The notes beneath the pieces were generated by a model that saw only the letters and a program-made list of their open reading frames with translations, was not told where the DNA came from and made no database searches. Positions 43,517 to 58,213 of a DNA stretch of 64,000 nucleotides are shown in pieces. Numbering within the stretch: position 1 is the first letter of the stretch; each line of letters starts with the position of its first letter. The stretch comes from Lancefieldella sp. Marseille-Q7238. Lineage in GTDB: Bacteria > Actinomycetota > Coriobacteriia > Coriobacteriales > Atopobiaceae. A program made the position numbers and the translations under genes. The stretch spans positions 872,530-936,529 of the forward strand of contig NZ_OX424407.1 of assembly GCF_949152215.1 (NCBI RefSeq), read 5' to 3'.

Positions 43517-46276
43517 TTATCTGTTTTTGCCGTGGCAATTCTTGAATTTTTTACCGCTTCCGCAGGGGCAGGGATCGTTTCGGCCTACGTTGACATAGGG
43601 GTTGGGGTCGTCAGCCTTGCGATAGGTCGCAACCGATGAAGAGCCCACGCCGGAACCCTGAGGGGATTTTCCAATGGCCGCGCTGCGATTCTTGACCATC
43701 GCCGGTTTCTGGCCTTGGTCTCCGTCCACCTCTTCGCCGCCAGAGTACTGCACTCCTCGAAGCGACTCAGGCTCTTCGTCAGCAGACACACTCGTGCGGG
43801 GACGATTGACCAGCTCAATGTGCAGAATAGTGCGAAGGAAATCCTCGTACATCGTATTGACCAGCAACGTAAATGCCGCGTACGCCTCGGTCTTATACTC
43901 AACGAGAGGATCGCGCTGGCCAAAACCGCGCAAGCCAATGCCTGTCTTCAGGTAGTCCATCTCCTGAAGGTAGGTCATCCAGCGGGTATCAATGACACGC
44001 AGCATAACCTGGGCAGAAAGCTCTTGCATAACTTCTTCACCCAGGCGATCGGACTTTTCATTGAAAGCGGTTTTGATGAAGTCAGCGACCGTTTTCGTAA
44101 GTTCCTCGGATTTCTTCTCTTCAGAAAGCTCCGGCACCTTTTTAGACTGGACACCCGTGAGCTCCTTGAGCCACTTGACGAGGCCGTCAAGATCCCATTC
44201 TTCATGAGGACCGAAGCAGTACTCGCCGATCACGCGCTCTGCGGTGGCGTCAGTAACATCCTCGATAAGCGCCATAAGATCTTTACCGTCAAGAATCTTA
44301 TTACGCTCACCGTAGATAACCTGACGCTGCTTGTTCATGACGTCATCGTAGTCAAGAACATTCTTACGCATAGCGAAGTTGACTTCCTCAACCTTGTGCT
44401 GAGCTCCCTCAACGGCACGGGTAACAATCTTTGCCTGAATAGGCTGGTCGTCAGGCATTTCGTAGCGCTGCATCATAGCGGAAATGCGATCCATTCGATC
44501 TCCGCCAAAGCGGCGCATCAAATCGTCTTCAAGAGAAAGATAGAACTGAGTCTCGCCGGGATCGCCCTGTCGGCCCGAACGGCCACGAAGCTGATTGTCA
44601 ATACGGCGGCTCTCATGGCGCTCGGTACCAATGACGCAAAGACCGCCGGCAGTAAGTACGTGCTGTCTCTCTGTTTCACAGACTTTCTCGGCACGAGCTT
44701 TTGCGCCTGCAAGTTGCTCGGTAGTAGCTTCTTCAGGATCGATGCCCTGCTCGCGAAGGAGATCTTCCGCCAGAACCTCCGCATTACCGCCCAGCAGAAT
44801 ATCGGTACCACGGCCGGCCATGTTTGTTGCGATGGTCACCGCAGCTTCGCGGCCGGCTTGCGCGACAATCTGAGCCTCACGCTCATGGAACTTAGCGTTC
44901 AGAACGCTGTGTTTAATGCCTCGTTTGTCCAGCAGGCGAGAAAGGCGTTCGGAGTTGTCGATAGAAACAGTACCAACCAGAACAGGCTGACCATTCGCAT
45001 GGCGCTCCTCAACGTCATCAACGACCGCCTTGAATTTTGCGTCCACTGTGCGATATACCAAATCATCGTGGTCAACACGAATGACCGGGCGATTGGGTGG
45101 GATGACCTGAACAGGGACATGATAGACCTCGCGAAACTCCGCGTCCTCTGTCATGGCGGTGCCGGTCATGCCGGAAAGCTTGTCATACATCAGGAAGTAA
45201 TTTTGGAGCGTAATGGTGGCAAGCGTCTGGTTCTCTTCACGAACCGCAACATTTTCCTTTGCCTCAATTGCCTGGTGAAGACCCTCGGAGTAGCGGCGGC
45301 CTTCCATAATGCGGCCAGTAAACTCGTCAACGATTTTGACTTCGCCGCCCATAACGACATACTGCTGGTCACGATGGAACATGTACTCGGCTTTGAGCGC
45401 CTGCTGCAGGTGATTGACAAGCTGTCCTGCATCGTCACCGTAAATATCAAGCCCAAGCTTCTTCTCGACTTTTGCAAGGCCGCTCTCTGTAGTGGCAATC
45501 GTGTGTTTTGCCTCGTCCATCTCAAAATCGACATCAGCAATAAGACCACGAACCGCCTGAGCGAAATCACGATAGGTACCGGCTGATTTAGTCCCCGCGC
45601 CGGAAATAATGAGAGGAGTGCGAGCCTCATCAATAAGGATGGAGTCCACCTCGTCGACGATAGCAAAATGATGGCCGCGCTGAACGCGCATTCCCGGCTG
45701 GGTAACCATATTGTCGCGAAGATAATCGAAACCAAATTCAGAGTTGGTTCCATAGGTAATATCTGCCTCGTAAGCCGGCTTTTTTAAGCTGAGGCGCATT
45801 CCGTTTTGAAGCAGGCCAACTTTCATGCCCAGGAACTTATAGATCTTGCCCATCCATTCAGAGTCGCGCTTGGCAAGATAATCGTTCACGGTAACGATAT
45901 GAACACCGTTGCCTGAAAGCGCATTGAGATAACCGGCCAGCGTTGATACGAGCGTCTTGCCCTCGCCGGTTTTCATCTCTGCAATGGTTCCCTTATGCAA
46001 CGCGATGCCGCCAATAAGCTGCACGTCAAAATGGCGAAGACCTGTTGTACGGACAGATACCTCACGGACAGTGGCAAATGCCTCCGGAAGCAGGTCATCT
46101 AGACTTTCTCCATGTGCAAGGCGTTTTTTAAACGCGTCCGTCTGCGCGCGAAGTTCATCATCGGTCATCGCCTGCATTTCCGGCTCAAGGGACGTAATCT
46201 GACGTGCGATTTTCTCATATGCCTTCAAGTCCTTATCGGCGCCGAAGGAAAGAACCTTTGAGAGAAAGTTTGCCAT
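43517..46276 (-). CDS. secA: Preprotein translocase ATPase SecA
   Basis: SecA powers export of unfolded proteins through SecYEG. The 919-aa protein has Walker A MKTGEGKTLVSTL, the DEAD-type VDEVDSILIDEARTPLIISG, the nucleotide-binding domain 2 motif NMAGRGTDILLGGN and ESRRIDNQLRGRSGRQGDPG. It ends with the SEC-C zinc motif DPCPCGSGKKFKNCHG. No second secA is seen in the window. It is followed by prfB after 10 bases. It probably serves the pilins and surface proteins encoded at 22-30 kb. Confidence 0.98.
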   Translation of the reverse strand: MANFLSKVLSFGADKDLKAYEKIARQITSLEPEMQAMTDDELRAQTDAFKKRLAHGESLDDLLPEAFATVREVSVRTTGLRHFDVQLIGGIALHKGTIAEMKTGEGKTLVSTLAGYLNALSGNGVHIVTVNDYLAKRDSEWMGKIYKFLGMKVGLLQNGMRLSLKKPAYEADITYGTNSEFGFDYLRDNMVTQPGMRVQRGHHFAIVDEVDSILIDEARTPLIISGAGTKSAGTYRDFAQAVRGLIADVDFEMDEAKHTIATTESGLAKVEKKLGLDIYGDDAGQLVNHLQQALKAEYMFHRDQQYVVMGGEVKIVDEFTGRIMEGRRYSEGLHQAIEAKENVAVREENQTLATITLQNYFLMYDKLSGMTGTAMTEDAEFREVYHVPVQVIPPNRPVIRVDHDDLVYRTVDAKFKAVVDDVEERHANGQPVLVGTVSIDNSERLSRLLDKRGIKHSVLNAKFHEREAQIVAQAGREAAVTIATNMAGRGTDILLGGNAEVLAEDLLREQGIDPEEATTEQLAGAKARAEKVCETERQHVLTAGGLCVIGTERHESRRIDNQLRGRSGRQGDPGETQFYLSLEDDLMRRFGGDRMDRISAMMQRYEMPDDQPIQAKIVTRAVEGAQHKVEEVNFAMRKNVLDYDDVMNKQRQVIYGERNKILDGKDLMALIEDVTDATAERVIGEYCFGPHEEWDLDGLVKWLKELTGVQSKKVPELSEEKKSEELTKTVADFIKTAFNEKSDRLGEEVMQELSAQVMLRVIDTRWMTYLQEMDYLKTGIGLRGFGQRDPLVEYKTEAYAAFTLLVNTMYEDFLRTILHIELVNRPRTSVSADEEPESLRGVQYSGGEEVDGDQGQKPAMVKNRSAAIGKSPQGSGVGSSSVATYRKADDPNPYVNVGRNDPCPCGSGKKFKNCHGKNR

Positions 46277-46476
46277 AGGTATCCTTTAAGTATCGGTTTC
46301 TCTTTGTGAGAGTCCCTTAAGAAAGAGACTCCTTTATCCAGCCTTTTAATTCTACTCATTTTTTCCCTTGATGGAATATCCTAAGCTCCTTTAGGTGCCT
46401 ATTTGCCCCTACTTCATGAAATTGCTACATACTTACCTCACCGCAACTACGCCATTACTTCACTGAGACTCCACCA

Positions 46477-49400
46477 TCACTCCACCGCGACTTCAATATA
46501 GGAATCCTCGATACGCAGCGGCTCCGCCTTGTGTGATTTGTCGCGAATATCCCCAGCGATTATACGCAGCTCTTTTGAGGGAATACGATTCTCCTGCTGC
46601 AGACAGCGCCTTACATAATCGTCGTAGCAACGCTGGGCTTCTGCCGATCTTCCGCAAGCCCGCATGGCCTTTACCAGAGCAATGATTGAGCTTTCTTTGT
46701 ATTCATCGACAAGAACGGCGTTTTCGGCGAGAAGTACCGCGAGCTTATAGCACTCTAGACGCAACGCGGCTTCTGAACCGATTGTCATGATGTCGATATA
46801 CTTTTGACAGAAATTTCTTCTCACCGTTTCAACGTAGGAAAAAGCATCGTCTGTCGGAACATAGACATCACCTCTATACAGACACCGAACTTCCTGCGCA
46901 AGATGGACCAACTCTTCATCGTCCGTAACGGTCGGTACTATCCGAGCGATTTCTTCAAAGCGGTCGATATCAACCGTAAAGATTTGATCATTCAACATGA
47001 CGGTCTTCTCACCTCGAATCGATATGATTGGATTGCATGTTTCATCAATTGAAGCGATTGCCTGTCTAATCACTCTTGTTGCCTGGTAGATTTTCTCGAC
47101 ACCTGCTCCATATGTGCAATTTGGCCACAGCGCGTCAATAATGGCGTGCCTCGGCGCGGTATGTTTTCTGGAGAGCGCCAGGTAAATAAGGAGCAGTTTA
47201 GCGTAGCGTTTTCCAAACATACTCTCCGGAACAGGCACCCCATTAACCGTTACCGAAAATCCTCCCAAAATAGAGAGCCGAATACCCCGATGTGGAGACG
47301 CCTGAGTGGAACCAGCCTCTTTCTGCGTTTCATGCTGTATTTCATGCGAATGGGGATTTATGCTGCCAGAATTCTTCTGCAATGAGGCTCCCATTGCACG
47401 TTTCCAAGACTCAGGGATACACTTTGTAAGTTCGTCCGAAAACTGCCCAATTCCTTTTACAAGCGCACGAATAAGCCAAAGCGCGTTCTGAGGCGCCGAC
47501 TCAGCAGACATCCGCGGCTCTTTGAGAGACCCGCATCCTGAAAAGGAATCCATCGCATTTACAATCACCTTATACGCCTCGTACAGCGAAGGATTAACAA
47601 CAGGACGTGTTTCTTGTTCTTTTGGAGGCTCGCCCAGCATAAAGCGGGATACTCCCGAGAGAATGAAACCTGTTTCAGCGAGGTAGTCGCACCGAACCTT
47701 TTGCGCAAGAACCAACGCATTGTTTGCATGAACATACGCTCGCGGATACGCTTTGCTTCGCAGGTCAAGTATGCTGACCGCAAGCAACTCAACAACTTGC
47801 GCAATCACATCGCCGCGCTCTTCAGCCTGAGACGCGTAGCGCTCAACCTGATAAATTGAGGCAACATCTGTTTCTTTCTGCTCAATAAGCCGGAGACTTT
47901 GCACAATGCCGATATAACTTCTCAACCCCATAACATCAGACGTTCTCAAAAAGCCAAGCGCCTCATCCAACCGAACTGATGAAGCTGGTTGAGGAATTCC
48001 TAAAAGGATGCGGAGTATCTCTCTGTCAATCGTGATACATGCGGACGACAGGGTCATTTTGCAGTCATCATGTATTTCAAGGCTCAAAAGTCGATATGCA
48101 TCGGCCAACCTTCCCACACGAACAAGCGAAAAGACCTGTCTGTGCAGCATGAGCCTCTGAACCATGGAGCTTTGCTCATCGATGTCTCCTGCAAGAAACG
48201 GCAACGGTTTAACAACGAGCATCCTTGCAGACGCGAGCAGAGCACATGCATTGACAAGAGACTCCGGTGAAGCAATTGATTTGGCGGAGAAGGTATCGTC
48301 AAAATCCTTGTTTTGCGTCTGCCCCTGTACGACATATGAAAGAGCGTGCTCAAGCGCCCTCATACCAGTCCGCGAAAGAACATCTCTGTTTCTCATGGTC
48401 AAAAATACATTGCTTACAAGGTGAGTTTCTCCCGCGTCAATCAGCTCAGCAGCATCCGGCAATACCAGGTTCCAAGAGTACGCCTCGCCAAGAAGCGTGC
48501 ATGCGAGGGACAGGCGCTTGTATTCGTGACGCTCCTTTAGTAATAAGGCTATCTTCTGAAGGTACGCCATCATGAACGGCACATATTGCTTAAGCTTTGG
48601 AACGCAGCCTTCAAGAAGGTCGGCGCGGCTGTTAAGAATACAACTGAACCGTTTGCCCTTGTTATCGACACCGAAATAGGGAACGTTCGCTTCAAAATAT
48701 GGCATATATTCAAGAGCGCGTTTTCCGAGAACCGTCTCAATATCCTGAAACGTTCCCTTACCAAGTAGCAAAAGGGTTGATCTGGCTATAAGCTCTTCGT
48801 GACAAAGCGCTTCTCTCACCGTATCAAAAATAAGAGAGAGCAGTGCTTCCTGGTATCTAATTGACAGCTTTGTTGTATCACCACAGAGCATTTCTTCTCG
48901 CAAAGATCCTACGAGCAGCGGGACTCCTCGCGTAAGCTTTGCAGCTTTTCTCTTTACACTCTCAGGCGCAGGGGAATTGCTCTCATCAAGGAGCAATTCG
49001 AGCGCACTAAAAACGAGACAGTTTGGTATTTCTTCAATAAGCTGCGCCGCCTCGGGCAGGCAAGCGACAACAACGGCACAACCTGCAGCTCTCAACCGGC
49101 TGAATGCGCGAGCCTGTTTAACCACCTGCGCTTCATCTGATTCCGGCACATCGTCAAAGAAAACAATCCGCTGTTTGATTGAGTTTTTGCAACGAGAAAT
49201 GTCATATGATTTGCGAGCAATATATGCGGAAGCGTCTTTTGGAGTGTAGCCGCAAAGCGAAAAATCATAGTACTTCCAGCCACGATACTCCGATTGCGCT
49301 CGCAATTCACGCATGAGCGTTGTTTTACCCATTCCAGGCTCAGCGCAAAGGACCAAGATTCTATCGCGCATAGCCGAATCAATAAAATGACCAACCGTAA

Positions 49401-49488
49401 GTGAATGGCTAAAGAGACCTTCGTAGGGACTCACAAAGGAGCAGCGCGACGGTGCATGATGAGTCTCTTCAGAATTTTCTTGATACAT
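46477..49488 (-). CDS. Large STAND-type regulator with C-terminal SARP/BTAD-like domain
   Basis: The 1003-aa cytoplasmic protein has an N-terminal P-loop NTPase (LCAEPGMGKTTLMREL, about 48-63, and a Walker B-like RIVFFDDVPE). A long helical middle region of TPR-like character follows. The last 260 residues begin GIRLSILGGFSVTVNGVPVP, an OmpR-like winged helix start as in SARP regulators, and continue with a bacterial transcriptional activator-like segment (YRGDVYVPTDDAFSYVETVR, AMRACGRSAEAQRCYDDYVR). This order resembles MalT/AfsR-like signal-transducing ATPases but with the DNA-binding domain at the C-terminal side. Target genes are unknown. It is monocistronic, with a 200-base gap to secA. 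Confidence 0.85.
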   Translation of the reverse strand: MYQENSEETHHAPSRCSFVSPYEGLFSHSLTVGHFIDSAMRDRILVLCAEPGMGKTTLMRELRAQSEYRGWKYYDFSLCGYTPKDASAYIARKSYDISRCKNSIKQRIVFFDDVPESDEAQVVKQARAFSRLRAAGCAVVVACLPEAAQLIEEIPNCLVFSALELLLDESNSPAPESVKRKAAKLTRGVPLLVGSLREEMLCGDTTKLSIRYQEALLSLIFDTVREALCHEELIARSTLLLLGKGTFQDIETVLGKRALEYMPYFEANVPYFGVDNKGKRFSCILNSRADLLEGCVPKLKQYVPFMMAYLQKIALLLKERHEYKRLSLACTLLGEAYSWNLVLPDAAELIDAGETHLVSNVFLTMRNRDVLSRTGMRALEHALSYVVQGQTQNKDFDDTFSAKSIASPESLVNACALLASARMLVVKPLPFLAGDIDEQSSMVQRLMLHRQVFSLVRVGRLADAYRLLSLEIHDDCKMTLSSACITIDREILRILLGIPQPASSVRLDEALGFLRTSDVMGLRSYIGIVQSLRLIEQKETDVASIYQVERYASQAEERGDVIAQVVELLAVSILDLRSKAYPRAYVHANNALVLAQKVRCDYLAETGFILSGVSRFMLGEPPKEQETRPVVNPSLYEAYKVIVNAMDSFSGCGSLKEPRMSAESAPQNALWLIRALVKGIGQFSDELTKCIPESWKRAMGASLQKNSGSINPHSHEIQHETQKEAGSTQASPHRGIRLSILGGFSVTVNGVPVPESMFGKRYAKLLLIYLALSRKHTAPRHAIIDALWPNCTYGAGVEKIYQATRVIRQAIASIDETCNPIISIRGEKTVMLNDQIFTVDIDRFEEIARIVPTVTDDEELVHLAQEVRCLYRGDVYVPTDDAFSYVETVRRNFCQKYIDIMTIGSEAALRLECYKLAVLLAENAVLVDEYKESSIIALVKAMRACGRSAEAQRCYDDYVRRCLQQENRIPSKELRIIAGDIRDKSHKAEPLRIEDSYIEVAVE

Positions 49489-50061
49489 AGTGTGTCCCCC
49501 TCACCTATTGCTAGCCGTGCAACTCCATTCTCTTGGACTTACTTTTGGTTGCACTTTTGGCTCTTTAAAAGTTTCACTACTAAGAGTGATACAAAATGCA
49601 ATAGAAAAATTAAGGACTCGGTAATCGGTAGGGAGAAATTTGTAAGATTAAGGTCAAATAGCAGTCAGATAACGGTCAGATGAAACATAAGGTGTGTTGA
49701 GAATGTTTAAAACTCTCTCATAATATATTACATATTTTGTTATCTAATCATTTTTTCTTAAATATATAAGCTAATTTAACGAAAGTTATCGAATTATGAA
49801 ATTTATGTATTTTATATATGTAGGTTTTGTTTACTATCCGTAGAAAAATCTTCGAAGAAAAGTTGAAAAATTGCATCTTAAAGAAGCGGCTCAAGATATA
49901 GAGATTTCATGTAGGGGCTGAACGGTCACACAAATCCGCCTATGCACACAGTTTCATCAAAAAAACTCGACACATCTTCCACATTTCATCTACGGCATCG
50001 TTCTTCAAAAGCCTCCACATACGCGCACGCAAAAGTCCCTCTCTATGCAAATGCCCCTTGT
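49489..50061. other. AT-rich gene-free stretch between the SARP gene and 5S rRNA
   Basis: No gene is supported here. The segment 49690-49860 is strikingly AT-rich (TTAAATATATAAGC, TTTTATATATGTAGG) compared with the rest of the window. It should hold the promoter of the SARP-type regulator gene and the terminator of the rRNA operon, but no clear stem with T tract downstream of 5S was recognised. Confidence 0.6.
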
Positions 50062-50180
50062 TGGTCAGCGACGTCCTGCTCTCCCACGGACTTCCTCCGC
50101 AGTACCATCGGCGCTCGGGAGCTTAACTTCTGGGTTCGGAATGGGACCAGGTGTGCCTTCCCTGCCATAATCGCTGACCA
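50062..50180 (-). rRNA. rrf: 5S ribosomal RNA
   Basis: The minus strand reads TTGGTCAGCGATTATGGCAG, then CACACCTGGTCCCATTCCGA with ACCCAGAAGTTAAGCTCC, the conserved 5S core, and closes with CGCTGACCAA pairing with the 5' end. The terminal stem extends outward as CCCCTTG / CAAGGGG, probably the processing stem. Ends are approximate. Confidence 0.95.
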
Positions 50181-50291
50181 ACAAGGGGTATTCGACTTTC
50201 AAGCGAGGCTTTCGCTCACGTACCCTGAGGGCCGCACAGTGTGATTGTTCGATCGAAGAAGGATCGCTTTGGATAGAAGTATGTTTGAAAA

Positions 50292-54971
<4,680 letters not shown>

Positions 54972-55299
54972 CTGATACAGACACATGTGCCTGTAGAGGT
55001 TAAAAGAGGTGAGTATAAATCCTCGCTTAGATCACGCTGATCTCGGATTCGCTGAAATATATAAGAATTGGCGTGAATTTGCATTCACATTCGATTATTT
55101 CGCTAGTCTGTCTTTGTCGATCTTTTACGATCTCAGTATCCGGTTTTCAAGGTTCGCTGCGCTGCGCTTTTAGTAGGTCTGTCAGCGTCGCGCGGGGAAT
55201 AACTATAGTCTCTACCCACCTTCGAAAGACCCGAAAAGATCGTCTTCACAAATCCTCCACAATTCGGGAACGAGAGGGTAGGTGGAAGGGAGGAAACAT
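54972..55299 (-). promoter_or_regulatory. rRNA operon promoter and leader region
   Basis: This 328-base gap between the phosphohexomutase-like gene and 16S must hold the rRNA promoter and leader. A TATAGT followed by a GC-rich stretch (TATAGTTATTCCCCGCGCG on the minus strand, about 55190-55208) could be a -10 with discriminator, but no good -35 was seen. The 12-base element at 55133-55144 pairs with the spacer after 16S. Confidence 0.45.
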
Positions 55300-56724
55300 C
55301 TACGCCTCTCTGCGCACAATCTCGCAGGCGGCGTCTAAAAGCTTGTCGCGCTGCGCCTCGGTCGACGCCTCAGCATAGACGCGTACCAGCGCGTCCATGC
55401 GAGACGGACGAATCAACACCCATGAATTATCGGCAAATTGCAGGCGCAGGCCATCGGCGTGGCTTACGGATACAGGTTCATACCCTGCAACATCAGCGGG
55501 ATTCAATCCGGGAAGGATATTGCGGAACGCCTGTGTAGCCGCCGCGTCAAGACGTACGCCGCGGCGCATATAGCGCATGCGTCCAAGCTCCAGCGTATCC
55601 TCAGCAATAAGCTCTGCAATGCTTTTCTCGCTTTTTGCGACCATCTCGACTATATAGAGAGCCGCAAGCAGTCCATCTCTTTCGTGGAGGTGATGCGGAA
55701 AACACATGCCACCATACTCTTCGGCAGCAAGCAACACATCTCCCGCCTCAATTTCGTTGTAGATGCGCGCGAAACCCACGGGCACCGACACAGATTCCAA
55801 ACCCAGACGCTCAGCCTGGCGAGAAATGCGTGCGGAACAGGTAATCGTAGAAATCACGCGCCCCTTCTCGCCACGAAACGCAGCGAGGTGCTTAATAACC
55901 AAAGGAACAAACTCGTGCGGCGTCAGAAGGTGCCCCGACCCGTCGACTATAGCGGCCCGGTCTCCGTCGCCATCGAACAAAACGCCTAAGTCAGCCCCTG
56001 TTTCCTGCACAACACTGGAACACTCATCAGCCCATGGATCCGCAGGCTGCGGATGGATACCGCCGAAATCATCCTGAGGTCCCGCATGGATTTCCTGCAC
56101 GCTGCAGCCCGCGGCGCGGAGCAGCTCGGCAACGTATCCGGAAGCGGCGCCGTACATAGGATCCACAACAACACGCAGGCGAGAAGAAGTGATCGTCTCA
56201 ACGTCCACCTCTGAGAGAAGCGTTTCAAGGTAGGGAGTCATAAGGTTGATTGTCTGATAGTTGCCGCGCGCTTCGGTGGGCTTCAGCGGGATCTGATGCT
56301 CAACCACATCCAAAAAACCGCGAGATACCGGACCCCCGTTGTAATCGCGCACGACGATGCCATTGTATTCACAGGAAAGCTCGGTCGCCGTAATAATGAT
56401 GCCGCCAACAGCATCGTCCGACGTCGCACAGGCGAACCCGACTGCCGGCGTGGGGCAAAAACGATCAGAAACCCGTACCTCTAATCCGTGTGCAGCAATG
56501 ACCTGAGCGACAAGCCGCGCATATTCGGAAGACTGCGCTCGCGTATCAAAACCCACGATAACTGTGGCGCCAGGCTGCTCATCAGACCAGACGTGACCGA
56601 GGGCGTCCGCAAGGCGGACGATGTTTTCTTTGGTGAAGCTTTTATCATAGCGGGCTTGCCAGCCATCGCTGGAAAACCGCAGTATATCAGCTGACTTATC
56701 CAAGGTTCTCAGCCGCTTGGCCAA
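55300..56724 (-). CDS. Phosphohexomutase homologue with altered active site
   Basis: The fold is that of phosphoglucomutase/phosphomannomutase (474 aa): metal loop FDGDGDRAAIV (251-255) and GGIHPQPADP are intact. Three key loops differ. The phosphoserine loop TASHNPxxYNG reads TATELSCEYNG (112-122), replacing the catalytic Ser with Thr and losing HNP. The sugar loop EESGG reads EEYGG (335-339). The phosphate loop RPSGTEP reads RPSRMDA (439-445). The gene overlaps galU by 29 bases, so a role with UDP-glucose synthesis is likely, but normal mutase catalysis is doubtful. A TTG start at 56724 is assumed, with AAGGAGG close upstream; a TTG at 56703 is possible. Confidence 0.85.
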   Translation of the reverse strand: MAKRLRTLDKSADILRFSSDGWQARYDKSFTKENIVRLADALGHVWSDEQPGATVIVGFDTRAQSSEYARLVAQVIAAHGLEVRVSDRFCPTPAVGFACATSDDAVGGIIITATELSCEYNGIVVRDYNGGPVSRGFLDVVEHQIPLKPTEARGNYQTINLMTPYLETLLSEVDVETITSSRLRVVVDPMYGAASGYVAELLRAAGCSVQEIHAGPQDDFGGIHPQPADPWADECSSVVQETGADLGVLFDGDGDRAAIVDGSGHLLTPHEFVPLVIKHLAAFRGEKGRVISTITCSARISRQAERLGLESVSVPVGFARIYNEIEAGDVLLAAEEYGGMCFPHHLHERDGLLAALYIVEMVAKSEKSIAELIAEDTLELGRMRYMRRGVRLDAAATQAFRNILPGLNPADVAGYEPVSVSHADGLRLQFADNSWVLIRPSRMDALVRVYAEASTEAQRDKLLDAACEIVRREA

Positions 56725-57592
56725 GCGCCTCCTTAAATGCGTCTATTTGATTGGGATCCGACAGTGCCATACGGGCATTGGTAGCCGCCCATGCAGCAGG
56801 CGTCCCCGTGTCGCAGCCTTCGGCAGGGTCTACCACCAGCGCGTACATCTCTTCTTCAGCAAGCAGGCGCTCCATCGCGTCAGTAAGCTGTATCTCATTT
56901 CCGGCGCCGGGACCTTGCGTGGCGAGAAGTTCCATGATTCTGGAAGACAAAAGATATCTGCCGACGATAAAGAGGTGCGATGGCGCGTCTTTAGGCTCGG
57001 GCTTCTCCACAAGTCCTGAAACTTTCCAAACGGCACCTTCGCTTTCAGTGTCCGCTGTCTCAGACCTGTTGATGCACTCCCCTGCAATGATTCCATAGCG
57101 ATTTGTCTGATCTTCAGGGACGGGCGCAACGGCGATAACGGAAGCGCCGCCATGCTCCTTGGAAACCTCCGTCATACGAAGGCACATCTGGCGGTCCGGA
57201 ACAAAGTAATCGCCCAGCAGTACAAAAAACGGCTCAGCGCCCACAGCCTCCGCAGCGCACAGTACCGCATGACCAAGACCGCGGGGGTTGTCTTGATAGA
57301 CAAAAGAGACCGGAAGTGTTGAAGCCTCATGAACTCTTTGGGCAAACTCGTCTTTTCCCCGTGAGCTCAACATATCTTCAAGTTTTTCATCAATGGAGAA
57401 ATAGTCCTCTATCTGTGGTTTTTCTCGCGAATTGACAATGATGACGCCATCGACGCCTTCAGGCTCCAGAGCCTCTTCGACAACATACTGGATGACGGGC
57501 TTATCGAGAACAGGAAGCAGTTCCTTGGGCATTGACTTGGTTGCAGGTAGGAATCGAGTACCGAGTCCTGCTGCCGGAATAATAGCCTTCAT
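56696..57592 (-). CDS. galU: UTP-glucose-1-phosphate uridylyltransferase
   Basis: GalU makes UDP-glucose from UTP and glucose-1-phosphate. The 298-aa protein starts MKAIIPAAGLGTRFLPATKS, with the nucleotide-binding loop, KPVIQYVVEEA, and LGDYFVPDRQM. It ends with PAEGCDTGTPAAWAATNARM. The ATG at 57592 has GGAAGGA upstream; the frame open to 57637 is not needed. It precedes and overlaps the divergent phosphohexomutase gene, the expected partner step (glucose-6-phosphate to glucose-1-phosphate). Confidence 0.96.
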   Translation of the reverse strand: MKAIIPAAGLGTRFLPATKSMPKELLPVLDKPVIQYVVEEALEPEGVDGVIIVNSREKPQIEDYFSIDEKLEDMLSSRGKDEFAQRVHEASTLPVSFVYQDNPRGLGHAVLCAAEAVGAEPFFVLLGDYFVPDRQMCLRMTEVSKEHGGASVIAVAPVPEDQTNRYGIIAGECINRSETADTESEGAVWKVSGLVEKPEPKDAPSHLFIVGRYLLSSRIMELLATQGPGAGNEIQLTDAMERLLAEEEMYALVVDPAEGCDTGTPAAWAATNARMALSDPNQIDAFKEALGQAAENLG

Positions 57593-57784
57593 CACATTCC
57601 TTCCGCATGACGCATTACGCTCATCACAATACCCCAAACCGCTCGGTTTAACCGCATTGCGCTATGCCTATGCCGTAAACGGGCGGATTCGGCCGCCCTG
57701 CGCATGAGCGCCGCACAACAACGTGTCCTCTATATATCCTCTGCGCGAGTACACTATACGAGAAATTCTCTGGAATTCGAGAGA

Positions 57785-58213
57785 TTACCTCTCATCGATA
57801 GTAATTCCTCGACTCTCAAGGAATTGCACCAGTTTGGACATGGTGCTGTGCGAAAGCGAATGCTCCATCAGGCACGCCTCCGCGTCCGCGGTGTCCTCGT
57901 CCACATGCAGGTCATGCTCGAGAAACGTTCTGAGCGCACGGTGGGCGCGCCATACCTGTCGCGCGTTTTTCTCGCCTTCCTCTGTCAGTGTCACACGGCC
58001 ATAGCGGCTCTGCTCAACCATGCCCTGCTCTTTAAGGAGGGAAAGCGCCTTGTTTACGCTTGCTTTGGAGACCTTGAGCGCCTCGGCAACATCGACCGAA
58101 CGAACGCCTCTGTCGTCTTCAGGCTGGTCCAAAGCAATCCGATAAATCGCTTCCAGATAATCTTCCCCTGCCTTGCTTAGGGTATGGTCAGGGAGTATTG
58201 CGTCATTAGCCAT
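57785..58213 (-). CDS. DtxR/MntR-family metal-dependent repressor
   Basis: The 142-aa protein has an N-terminal winged helix (LSKAGEDYLEAIYRIAL, RSVDVAEALKVSKASVNKAL, GMVEQSRYGRVTLTEEG) and the metal-binding dimerisation domain (HRALRTFLEHDLHVDEDTAD, EACLMEHSLSHSTMSKLVQF) of the DtxR family. It lacks the third SH3-like domain, as in MntR or short IdeR-like forms. Start ATG 58213 has GGAGGG upstream. It stands alone between galU and the LCP gene. Whether it senses iron or manganese cannot be decided from sequence. Confidence 0.93.
   Translation of the reverse strand: MANDAILPDHTLSKAGEDYLEAIYRIALDQPEDDRGVRSVDVAEALKVSKASVNKALSLLKEQGMVEQSRYGRVTLTEEGEKNARQVWRAHRALRTFLEHDLHVDEDTADAEACLMEHSLSHSTMSKLVQFLESRGITIDER

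Noticed and set aside
43715-45586. A 623-codon plus-strand frame
   Set aside because: It lies wholly antisense to secA, whose protein is fully conserved; the frame is open only because of codon bias on the opposite strand.
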